The position numbers and the translations under genes are program-made. A stretch of DNA of 15,453 bases from Alphaproteobacteria bacterium (GTDB lineage: Bacteria; Pseudomonadota; Alphaproteobacteria; ATCC43930; CGMCC-115725): NCBI GenBank assembly GCA_019237175.1, contig JAFAHP010000195.1, positions 1 through 15,453 on the forward strand, written 5' to 3'. Below the pieces are notes generated by a model. It did not search any database, was not told the DNA's origin, and worked only from the letters and a program-made list of their open reading frames with translations. This document shows, piece by piece, positions 1 through 5,566 of the stretch. Position 1 is the stretch's first letter. Every line of letters starts with the position of its first letter.

Positions 1-23
1 TTGGCGTCGACCAGATATCTCAC
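1..23 (-). CDS. vapC: VapC-type PIN toxin, first codons only (runs off the left edge)
   Basis: Reading the minus strand from GTG at 23-21 gives M-R-Y-L-V-D-A and the first two bases (AA) of the next codon, which would be Asn in the usual MRYLVDAN start. PIN-domain VapC toxins typically begin like this, with the Asp as the first metal-binding acidic residue of the ribonuclease site. The GTG is in the last of five 13-bp repeats that separate it from vapB; in most vapBC operons the toxin start overlaps or abuts the antitoxin stop. The rest of the gene lies outside the window, so its integrity is unknown. The call rests on seven residues plus the position behind a VapB-like gene. Confidence 0.55.
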
Positions 24-75
24 CCAGATATCTCACCCAGATATCTCACCCAGATATCTCACCCAGATATCTCAC
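11..75 (-). repeat. Five perfect 13-bp tandem repeats at the vapB-vapC junction
   Basis: The plus-strand unit CCAGATATCTCAC occurs five times without a mismatch (11-23, 24-36, 37-49, 50-62, 63-75). On the coding (minus) strand the unit is GTGAGATATCTGG. It contains the 8-bp palindrome AGATATCT and begins with GTGA, a start codon overlapping a TGA stop. The vapB stop (74-72) is the TGA of the first copy, and the presumed vapC start (23-21) is the GTG of the last copy. The unit therefore looks like amplification of the original vapB-stop/vapC-start overlap, adding four extra copies (52 bp). Confidence 0.95.
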
Positions 76-302
76 AATGCGTCGGTCGATTCCGATACGA
101 CGGGAACGAAAAAGCCCTTCCCGGGACAGGCGAGCAGCCAATCGACCACGCCATCATTCGGCGCGAGCGAACGACGTTTGAGCCGGTATTCGCCACGATC
201 GAGACGTTCGATGTCGAACTCTTGGCCGGGTTCGATCCGGTCTTGTTGCCGGAGCTCAGCGGGCAGGACGATTTGGCCTTTCGATGACATCGTCGTTTTC
301 AT
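72..302 (-). CDS. vapB: AbrB/MazE/SpoVT-family antitoxin, VapB type
   Basis: This 76-residue protein has the swapped-hairpin AbrB DNA-binding fold at its N terminus (residues 1-45; motif SSKGQIVLPAELRQ). Its C-terminal tail (about 50-76; LLACPGKGFFVP and ESTDAL) matches the toxin-neutralising tail of VapB proteins. It should bind and inhibit the partner PIN ribonuclease and, as a complex, repress its own promoter. The start is ATG at 302-300. There is no Shine-Dalgarno sequence, but a good promoter sits so close (-10 only 7 nt upstream) that the mRNA may be leaderless. The stop TGA lies in the first 13-bp repeat. The gene appears complete; only the junction to the toxin is unusual. Confidence 0.85.
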   Translation of the reverse strand: MKTTMSSKGQIVLPAELRQQDRIEPGQEFDIERLDRGEYRLKRRSLAPNDGVVDWLLACPGKGFFVPVVSESTDAL

Positions 303-305
303 AGG

Positions 306-337
306 ATGTAAGATAGCGCCTTACATGGCAACGTCAA
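306..337 (-). promoter_or_regulatory. vapB promoter with overlapping palindromic operator
   Basis: On the minus strand there is a -35 TTGACG (337-332), a 16-nt spacer and a -10 TATCTT (315-310). The vapB ATG begins 7 nt past the -10, which predicts a leaderless transcript. A palindrome with 7-bp arms ATGTAAG/CTTACAT (306-312 and 320-326, 7-nt centre) covers the -10 and part of the spacer. That is where a VapBC complex would be expected to bind for autorepression. Seen: promoter match and palindrome. Inferred: the regulation. Confidence 0.55.
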
Positions 338-394
338 GAACCACTAGCTTAGACCGCTCCCTGTTTTTCCACGCTTGCGGTGCGCCGCGCGGTA

Positions 395-654
395 TCAAGG
401 TGCAGGTGCTGTCGAAGCCCTCCTCGAACATCTCGCGGTTGGCGTTCTGGTCGAGCAGTGGGAGCCGAAGGTTTCGACCTCGCGGGGTCGTCGCGCCCGA
501 CGCTGAAGATGACCCGTCCGCCGGTCAGAATGCCGGCCATCGCGTAATCTTCGGCCAGCCGCAGCCGAGGCCACATCGGCACGGTGTTGACGCCCCAGCC
601 GATCCTGATGCTCTTGATGAGGCCGCACAGATGCATCGCGAGCAAGGACCCAGA
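395..654 (-). pseudogene. Luciferase-like (LLM) flavin-dependent monooxygenase fragment, frameshifted
   Basis: The minus strand from about 650 to 493 encodes a stretch typical of bacterial luciferase-like monooxygenases: LIKSIRIGWGVNTVP, then LRLAEDYAMAGILTGGRV, then IFSVGR. The homology continues in a second frame (REVETFG, 484-464) and then a third (PLLDQNANREMFEEGFD, from 461 to about 411). At least two frameshifts are therefore needed. The N-terminal ~70 residues and the whole C-terminal two thirds of a usual ~350-residue protein are missing. It is a dead fragment between the DUF4242 gene and vapB. The family call is from recognisable motifs; a database search was not possible. Confidence 0.6.
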
Positions 655-680
655 GCCGGCGCCCCTGCAGTCACCCGGGA

Positions 681-702
681 CCCCCGCTTTCGAAGGCGGG
701 GG
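681..702. other. GC-rich hairpin downstream of the DUF4242 gene
   Basis: Perfect arms CCCCCGC (681-687) and GCGGGGG (696-702) flank an 8-nt loop. The hairpin lies 45 nt past the stop of the minus-strand DUF4242 gene and could protect or end that transcript. No U-tract follows on either strand, so it is not a canonical intrinsic terminator. Confidence 0.5.
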
Positions 703-746
703 CAACGGGAAACATTATGATCGTTGGATCTTTTCGGGTCAGGCGC

Positions 747-1025
747 TTACGCTTCGGTCGCAGTCGTCGGGTCGATCATGCGGCGCACTTCGGTGATCTT
801 GGTGGCCGGAAAGCCGCTGATCCGTGAATGTTCGCGGATGATTTCCTCGTTCTGGGCAAGATAGACGCAAAACGTCTTGTCACCGGCGACGTAGCTTTCG
901 ACCCATTGGATATCGGGACCGAGTTGTTTCAGCACGGCATTCGATTTTTGCGCCGCTTCTCTTAACGCCTGCCGTTCGGCGCTGCCGATCGCCGGCAAGT
1001 CGCGCTCGATGATGTATTTCTTCAT
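747..1025 (-). CDS. DUF4242 family protein
   Basis: A 92-residue soluble protein beginning MKKYIIERDLPAIGS, with the family's signature stretches LGPDIQWVESYV, DKTFCVYLA, EEIIREHSRISGFP and a C-terminal RRMIDPTTA. DUF4242 proteins are small ferredoxin-like alpha/beta domains; a Streptomyces member binds nickel, but a general function is not established. The start is ATG at 1025-1023, preceded by a good ribosome binding site GGGGAGAG. It is encoded downstream of the Coq4-family gene on the same strand, about 200 nt apart, so it may be co-transcribed and share its TetR-family control. Length and motifs are normal for the family. Confidence 0.85.
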   Translation of the reverse strand: MKKYIIERDLPAIGSAERQALREAAQKSNAVLKQLGPDIQWVESYVAGDKTFCVYLAQNEEIIREHSRISGFPATKITEVRRMIDPTTATEA

Positions 1026-1061
1026 CGCTCTCTCCCCTCACGGACGGCCGATCGTGTCAGA

Positions 1062-1174
1062 TCAGGCCGCGCCGGTAAAGCGCGCGATCGCATCCCCGAA
1101 AGGACCGGGTTCCTTCTCGAAGAGCCGACCTCGACAAAGGCGTCGGGACGTAAAAGCAAGTCGAGTATTCTCAC
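1062..1174 (-). pseudogene. Possible short frameshifted gene remnant between coq4 and DUF4242
   Basis: Downstream of the Coq4 stop the minus strand reads from a GTG at 1174 as RILDLLLRPDAFVEVG. After a shift of one base near 1118-1126 it continues as FEKEPGPFGDAIARFTGAA and a TGA at 1064-1062. The two halves join into one plausible 37-residue peptide if a single base is restored. Codon use on both sides looks coding and no other gene occupies this strand. I cannot name the family. It may be a decayed small gene or the tail of a lost one, or the resemblance may be chance. Confidence 0.25.
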
Positions 1175-1226
1175 GGCCCCGTCGGCGAGCGCTGACCGGC
1201 GCGGAAGAAAGGCGAGAAATCCCGCC

Positions 1227-1973
1227 TCAAACGGCGACGGGGGCGGCCGGGTGCTTCGCCGCCTGGCGGCTGCGCACCGCCGACAGCACCTTGGGGTAAT
1301 GGGTCGCCGGGGCAATGCGATAGCGCACCCGGATCGATTCGACCGGTTCGGCCAACAGGTTCTCCCAATCGGCGCCATAGAGCCATTCAGCCCGCCTCCC
1401 ATGGAGATAGGCTTCGAGCACCGCCCGCCGCACCGGCTCGCCGCGCAGTCGCCGCGAAAGCCGCCGTGCCACCCAAATCGCAATTACTGCAAACCCTTTC
1501 AGTCCGCTTTGCGCAAACGAGAACGCGGTGACACAGCCCTCACCGAGCGGATCGCGGCCGTAGCCGGTGACGACGTGCAGCAAATCATGGGTTTCGCGAC
1601 TGCGTTCGCGGAACAGAGTGTAACCGTCATCTGCCGGCAGGGTCTGGCGAATTCGCGAGGCTTCCACCAGCCCCTCGGCGGTCAAATTCTCCGATCTCAT
1701 AAATTCATGATACGTACGCCCGAGTGTCCCGAGCGGGAGTTCGGCGAGGCGCTCGTGGTCGCACAGTCGATTGAGTAGCTGGCGCCGCTCGGCAAGCACC
1801 GCGCGGCCGGTTTCCGTCCGGCGAAACCGCGCGAACTGGCGCAGCGAGCTCTTGCCGCGCAGTGCGTCGATCAGCAAAACCGCCTGTCGCGTGTCTTCGC
1901 CATTGCGCTTGAGGGCGCGAAGCGCGCGAAGTGCCACAATAGGGTGCAGCCGAGTGCTGGTGGGCTGTGCCAT
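1227..1973 (-). CDS. coq4: Coq4-family ubiquinone biosynthesis protein homologue
   Basis: A 248-residue protein with the Coq4 hallmark HDxxH-x11-E: H129, D130, H133 and E145 (HDLLHVVTGYG, then GEG). In Coq4 this binds a divalent metal and is essential; the family acts in ubiquinone biosynthesis, with recent work placing it at decarboxylation/hydroxylation of ring carbon C1. Residues 84-124 (GRTYHEFM, then YTLFRERSRETHDLLH) also fit the family. The start is ATG at 1973, with ribosome binding site GAGGAGC 6-7 nt upstream. An open frame extends to 2162, but that overlaps the divergent TetR gene and its promoter and is rejected. It may act as an accessory factor rather than the main ubiquinone gene. 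TetR control is inferred from the shared promoter region. Confidence 0.8.
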   Translation of the reverse strand: MAQPTSTRLHPIVALRALRALKRNGEDTRQAVLLIDALRGKSSLRQFARFRRTETGRAVLAERRQLLNRLCDHERLAELPLGTLGRTYHEFMRSENLTAEGLVEASRIRQTLPADDGYTLFRERSRETHDLLHVVTGYGRDPLGEGCVTAFSFAQSGLKGFAVIAIWVARRLSRRLRGEPVRRAVLEAYLHGRRAEWLYGADWENLLAEPVESIRVRYRIAPATHYPKVLSAVRSRQAAKHPAAPVAV

Positions 1974-1995
1974 GGTTCGCTCCTCGTGAGGCTTA

Positions 1996-2027
1996 TTGAC
2001 AATATTGTAAACATACTTCAATGTCAA
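1996..2027. promoter_or_regulatory. Divergent coq4/tetR promoter region with inverted repeats
   Basis: For coq4 (minus strand) there is a -35 TTGACA (2027-2022), a 17-nt spacer and a -10 TATTGT (2004-1999). The region is bounded by a second TTGACA on the plus strand (1996-2001), giving TTGACA/TGTCAA arms 20 nt apart. A perfect 10-bp palindrome ACAATATTGT (1999-2008) lies over the coq4 -10. A TetR-family repressor encoded next door would be expected to bind such a site. The tetR -10 on the plus strand is not clear. Promoter match is seen; binding is inferred. Confidence 0.5.
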
Positions 2028-2043
2028 GAGATACCCGCCGCAC

Positions 2044-2658
2044 ATGGCCAACGGTGTAAAACGCGTCCGGCGCACGCCCGACGAGGCCCGCCGGTTAATC
2101 CTCGACGCGGCGCGGGAAGCGATCGCGCGTACCGGGCCCGATGGACTGCGGCTGCACGACATCGCCGCCGCCGCCGGCGTCTCTCATCCACTAATTCTGC
2201 ACCATTTTGGCAGCCGGGCGGGCCTGGTGCGGGCCCTGACGCGCGAAGCGATCGCCGAACTGAGAGACAAGCTGATCACGGCGATGGCGGAGCCGCACCA
2301 CTCGACCGAGGAACTGCTCGGCCGCGTGTTCGAGGCGTTCCGCGATGGGCTCGGGCAACGTTTGGCGTGGCTCGCGACCATCGACCCGGACGGCGACCAG
2401 GGCGGCTCGACGATGATCCAGCGCGAATTCGCCGAGCATCTGCATGCGCGCCGCGTTGCGGCGGCGCCGGCGGGCACCACTATTACACAAGAGGAGAGCC
2501 AATTTCTGGTTCACTTGATTGCGATTGCCGCCCTTGGCGAAGCGATCTACGGCACCCAGTTTCGCCGCAGCGCCGGACTCTCTAAAGGACCCGAGACCGA
2601 TAGGCGGTTTTGGGCCTGGCTAGCCGCGCTGATCCGGGCGCGCACGACGCCTGCCTGA
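2044..2658 (+). CDS. TetR-family transcriptional regulator
   Basis: A 204-residue protein with an N-terminal helix-turn-helix of TetR type (residues about 11-60). It reads EARRLILDAAREAIARTG, then LRLHDIAAAAGVSHPLILHH, then FGSRAGLVRALTREAI. The C-terminal half (about 75-200) is the variable ligand-binding and dimer domain, so the inducer cannot be told. It is transcribed divergently from the Coq4-family gene, with only 70 bp between the two start codons. The simplest model is local repression of itself and the coq4 unit. The start is ATG at 2044; the ribosome binding site is weak. The recognition helix (VSHPLILHHF) departs from the common YYHF form but keeps the fold pattern. Confidence 0.88.
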   Translation: MANGVKRVRRTPDEARRLILDAAREAIARTGPDGLRLHDIAAAAGVSHPLILHHFGSRAGLVRALTREAIAELRDKLITAMAEPHHSTEELLGRVFEAFRDGLGQRLAWLATIDPDGDQGGSTMIQREFAEHLHARRVAAAPAGTTITQEESQFLVHLIAIAALGEAIYGTQFRRSAGLSKGPETDRRFWAWLAALIRARTTPA

Positions 2659-2672
2659 CCCCCATCACTCGA

Positions 2673-2728
2673 TCGCAGCCGACTGCCAATGCCCGATCTC
2701 GGCTGCGACGCGCGGTAGGGACTTTTTT
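2673..2728 (+). terminator. Possible terminator region after tetR, between convergent genes
   Basis: A 10-bp perfect inverted repeat TCGCAGCCGA/TCGGCTGCGA (2673-2682 and 2699-2708, 16-nt loop) starts 15 nt after the tetR stop. A run of six T residues follows at 2723-2728. The T run begins about 15 nt after the stem, which is farther than in a typical intrinsic terminator. A second short stem (2737-2741 with 2751-2755) overlaps the end of znuB. Confidence 0.35.
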
Positions 2729-2751
2729 AACGCCGACTGAGGCGGTGCCAC

Positions 2752-3561
2752 TCAGCCGTGCGAGGTCGTGCTGCGGGCGATGGCGGGCTTGAAAATGCTT
2801 GCGAAATAGACAAGGCAGCTCAACAGCACGATCCAGAAGGTCGTCGGCCAGTCGGTCGCATAAGCGAGCGCGATACCGCCCCAGGTCTCGATGATCGCCA
2901 ACCCGACCGCCAGCGCCAAGCCGGCGCCGAGGCGTGAGACCAGGCGTTGCGCAGCCGCCGGCGGCCCAACCATCAACGCGAATACCAATAACACCCCGAC
3001 GACCTGCGCCGCCTCGGCGACAGCGACGGCGACGATCGCCAAAAACAGTACCGAGACAAGCCGCAACGAGACGCCCTTGGCTTCGGCGAGTTCGGGCTCC
3101 AGGGTTGCGAACAGCAACGGCCGCGAAATCACGCCCAGGGCCAAAAGGGTCGCGGCGCTCAATGCCACGAGGCTCCAGAATGTGCCGGGGGCGATCGCGA
3201 GGAGATTGCCGAACAGGATCGCGGTCGCCTCGCCCGCCCCCGCCGTATAGAGCGCCAGAAACAAGACGCCGAGCCCCAGCGCCAACGACAGCACGATGCC
3301 GACCGCGATATCGCGCTGGCGCAGCCGGTCCCCAATCAGCCCCATCGCCACCGCCGCCGCCACGGTAAACGCGAGCAACCCCCACAGCGCGCCGACGCCG
3401 ATCAAAACCGAACCGGTGGCGCCGGCAAAGCCGACATGCGACAGCGCGTGACCGGCGAAAGTCAGATTGCGCAACACCAGGAAAAACCCGACGGCACCGG
3501 CGGCGACCGCGACAACCCCGCCGGCGAGAAAGGCGGTCCGCATAAAATCATATTCAAACAT
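2752..3561 (-). CDS. znuB: Zinc/manganese ABC transporter permease, ZnuB/MntB family
   Basis: A 269-residue very hydrophobic protein with about eight membrane segments, of the ABC-3 permease family that carries Zn2+ or Mn2+. Typical stretches are FFLVLRNLTFAGHALSHVGF near residues 25-45 and AQVVGVLLVFALMVGPPAAA near 190-210. I place the start at ATG 3561 because it overlaps the znuC stop by 8 nt (ATGTTTGA), the usual coupling. The frame is open to 3609, but that would overlap znuC by 56 nt. It is last in the znuA-znuC-znuB order, all minus strand. The metal cannot be decided from the permease. Confidence 0.9.
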   Translation of the reverse strand: MFEYDFMRTAFLAGGVVAVAAGAVGFFLVLRNLTFAGHALSHVGFAGATGSVLIGVGALWGLLAFTVAAAVAMGLIGDRLRQRDIAVGIVLSLALGLGVLFLALYTAGAGEATAILFGNLLAIAPGTFWSLVALSAATLLALGVISRPLLFATLEPELAEAKGVSLRLVSVLFLAIVAVAVAEAAQVVGVLLVFALMVGPPAAAQRLVSRLGAGLALAVGLAIIETWGGIALAYATDWPTTFWIVLLSCLVYFASIFKPAIARSTTSHG

Positions 3562-4399
3562 CGTGGCGATGGGCTTCGGCTTCGACCGGGCCGTGTCCGG
3601 CGACGACAACGATGCGGTCGTTTATGCGCAGCACCTCGATCGGCATAGCATAGAGCCGCGAGAGCACCTGATCGGTAATCACATCGTCGACCATTCCGAT
3701 CGCAGCGCGCCGATTTCCCAGATAGAGCACGCGATCCATGACGCCGAGCAGCGGGTTTGGATCATGCGCGGTGAACAGCACCGTGATCTCCCCGGCCAGC
3801 TGGATATCTCGGACGAGTGAAATGACGGCCTGCTGGAAATGCGGGTCGAGGCTGATGAGCGGCTCGTCGAGCAGCAACAGGCGCGGCTCGCCGAGCAGCG
3901 CTTGCGCCAACAGCAACCGCTGCAATTCGCCGCCCGAAAGCTGCGAGAGCGGTCGTTGAACAAGTGTCTGCGCCTCGACGCGCGCGATCGCCCGCGCTAC
4001 CTCCTCGCGACCTCGGCGGCTGACGAGCGGCAGCCCCCAGCGGTCGCCCCGCCAGGCGCTGGCGACAAAATCCCAGCCGCAGATCGGCAGATCGACAAGT
4101 GCGGCGCGCTGCTGCGGCAAATAGCCGGCGCTGCGGCTGCCGCGGGCGGGGGGGTCGCCAAACACCCGAATTGCACCGGAGAGCGGCGGCAATAGGCCGA
4201 GGATCGCGCGCAGCAAGGTGCTTTTGCCGGAGCCGTTGGGACCGAAGACGCCGATGAACTCGCCTGCACGGATGGCAGCACTGACCCCGTCCAGGACCAC
4301 GCGGCCGCCGCGTGCCAAGGTCACGCGGTCGAACTCGATAGCGTTGCCGGCTAGTGGGTAAGCGCGCGATCGATTGCCTCGAGCTGCGAGCGCATCCAC
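3554..4399 (-). CDS. znuC: Zinc/manganese ABC transporter ATP-binding protein, ZnuC/MntA family
   Basis: A 281-residue ABC ATPase that powers metal import. It has Walker A GPNGSGKST (53-61), the Q-loop LPQQ (94-97), signature LSGGE (154-158), Walker B LLLLDEP (174-180), D-loop SLD (183-185) and switch histidine H212 (TAHD). The start is GTG at 4399, which has an AGGAGAGGA ribosome binding site about 9 nt upstream and overlaps the end of znuA by 49 nt. A shorter start at an internal GTG (4324) would remove part of the first beta strand, so it is less likely. It is translationally coupled to znuB. All catalytic motifs are intact. Confidence 0.92.
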   Translation of the reverse strand: MDALAARGNRSRAYPLAGNAIEFDRVTLARGGRVVLDGVSAAIRAGEFIGVFGPNGSGKSTLLRAILGLLPPLSGAIRVFGDPPARGSRSAGYLPQQRAALVDLPICGWDFVASAWRGDRWGLPLVSRRGREEVARAIARVEAQTLVQRPLSQLSGGELQRLLLAQALLGEPRLLLLDEPLISLDPHFQQAVISLVRDIQLAGEITVLFTAHDPNPLLGVMDRVLYLGNRRAAIGMVDDVITDQVLSRLYAMPIEVLRINDRIVVVAGHGPVEAEAHRHDV

Positions 4400-5280
4400 T
4401 GTTGATAATCCTCTCCTGCCGGCTCGGTCTCGGTGACGCCAACGACCGGAATGCCGGATTGCTGTGCGATTGCCCGCATTCGCAGGGTCAAGGCATCAGT
4501 GGTCTGGCGGTTGTAGATCAGCACCTTGACGGCGCGCGAACGCAGGTCGTTTTCGAAGGCGGCAATGTTTGCTGCACTCGGCTCGGTATCGTTCATGACC
4601 GCCCGCTGAAAGCCGGCATTGCGCATCTCAAAACCGAGTGCGGCGGCCATGTAACCGAACACCGGCTCGGTGGCGGTAACCGGCATGCCCCGGTTTTTGC
4701 GGCGAAGCGCCTCGATCTGCTCGGCAAGAGGCTTGAGCGATCGTTCGAAAGCGGCAAGGCGGTGCTGATAGCCCGCCCGGTGGGAGGGATCCAGCAGGGC
4801 AAGCTTGTCAGCCAGGGTTTCTGCCAGCTTTGCTGCGGTGTCGGGATCATACCAAACATGCGGGTTGTCCCCCGGCTTGGCGCCCGTCAGATCAGCGACC
4901 TCGATGGTCTGGCGCGGGGGCGACGACAAAGCGGATAGGAGCTTTGTCGCCCATAGGTCGTAATCGGCGCCGTTGTAAATGACCACAGCTGCCCTCGCGA
5001 ATGCCCGCGCCGTCGAGGGATTGGTCTCGAACTCGTGCGGGTCCCGGTCGGGGCTGTTTAAGATGCTGGTAACGGCGACGTCAGCCCCGCCGATCTGGCG
5101 CGCGATGTCGCCGTAGAAATTCTCGGCGGCGACGATGCTCAACGGCCCGGCATCGGCGGCAGAGATCGCGAGAGCCAGCAAAACAAATGACGCAAGCAAT
5201 GTGGCGCGCCCTTTCGCACGGCCCAAATCGACCGGCCATTTCTTTCGGCCGTGGGCAATCGGTGCAGGCCGCTCGATCAT
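4351..5280 (-). CDS. znuA: Zinc/manganese ABC transporter substrate-binding protein, ZnuA/TroA family
   Basis: A 309-residue periplasmic binding protein with a hydrophobic export signal at about residues 25-44. The family's metal ligands can be placed at H82 (DPHEFETNPS), H141 (NPHVWYDP) and the equivalent of the third histidine, which is E205 here (TATEPVFGY). The last ligand is probably E284 or E286 (TETEP). There is no His/Asp-rich loop like that of many zinc-specific ZnuA proteins, and a Glu at the third position is seen in manganese binders such as PsaA. The metal is therefore open. The ATG at 5280 overlaps the stop of a small upstream ORF (ATGA). A start further in, at a TTG near residue 19, would give a more ordinary signal peptide. 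Confidence 0.88.
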   Translation of the reverse strand: MIERPAPIAHGRKKWPVDLGRAKGRATLLASFVLLALAISAADAGPLSIVAAENFYGDIARQIGGADVAVTSILNSPDRDPHEFETNPSTARAFARAAVVIYNGADYDLWATKLLSALSSPPRQTIEVADLTGAKPGDNPHVWYDPDTAAKLAETLADKLALLDPSHRAGYQHRLAAFERSLKPLAEQIEALRRKNRGMPVTATEPVFGYMAAALGFEMRNAGFQRAVMNDTEPSAANIAAFENDLRSRAVKVLIYNRQTTDALTLRMRAIAQQSGIPVVGVTETEPAGEDYQQWMRSQLEAIDRALTH

Positions 5281-5522
5281 CTCTCGGCGATAGTTAAGCG
5301 ACGGTATAACATATCCCTAGCAGTCTCCGGGCACGCCGCCAAGACCCTCTCTGCTCGATCGGGATTCGCTGCAGAAGATTGGCCCAAAAAGCACTTGTTC
5401 AGTTCGGCGGCAGCGCTCCGGACACCGGCGGTCGCAAAGAGATAGCGCTGTCCTGAAAATTCGGCTTCGAAAGCGATCTCAGACGCGTTCGGACCGTAGC
5501 CAATCGAGAGCGAAGCGGGCAA
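5277..5522 (-). CDS. Possible small ORF coupled to znuA (hypothetical or remnant)
   Basis: The minus strand upstream of znuA is open and ends in TGA at 5279-5277, overlapping the znuA start as ATGA. If begun at TTG 5522 it gives 81 residues. They include IAFEAEFSGQRYLFATAG and RSAAAELNKCFL, which resemble the last beta strands and helix of secreted proteobacterial proteins of the type F-x-G-(x)n-A-x-x-L-x-x-C. No clear start or ribosome binding site is seen, and the upstream part of the frame runs under the start of the divergent DUF992 gene. It may be the 3' end of a larger lost gene. I do not recognise the family. Confidence 0.3.
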   Translation of the reverse strand: MPASLSIGYGPNASEIAFEAEFSGQRYLFATAGVRSAAAELNKCFLGQSSAANPDRAERVLAACPETARDMLYRRLTIAER

Positions 5523-5531
5523 GATGCGGGC

Positions 5532-5549
5532 CGCGGGAACTATCCCGCG
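5532..5549. other. Hairpin in the leader of the DUF992 gene
   Basis: Perfect 7-bp arms CGCGGGA (5532-5538) and TCCCGCG (5543-5549) with a 4-nt loop. The hairpin ends 17 nt before the ATG at 5567, just upstream of the GGGGGTGAG ribosome binding site. It could influence translation or mRNA stability; no function can be shown. Confidence 0.5.
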
Positions 5550-5566
5550 AATTGGGGGTGAGAGAA

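Noticed and set aside
11..75. CRISPR-like array
   Set aside because: The 13-bp units are directly adjacent with no spacers; it is a simple tandem repeat.
1..720. 239-residue plus-strand open frame from the left edge
   Set aside because: It starts inside the tandem repeats, reads antisense to vapB and the monooxygenase remnant, and its product has no protein-like pattern.
1974..2162. Upstream extension of the Coq4 frame to 2162
   Set aside because: It would overlap the divergent tetR start and the promoter; ATG 1973 has a good ribosome binding site and matches family length.
3762..4442. 226-residue minus-strand frame overlapping znuC
   Set aside because: Out-of-frame, Arg/Ala-rich shadow of the ATPase gene, which has all ABC motifs in its own frame.
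5305..5313. Zur-like half site TATAACATA upstream of znuA
   Set aside because: Only one half resembles the alphaproteobacterial Zur motif; no matching second arm is present at the right spacing.
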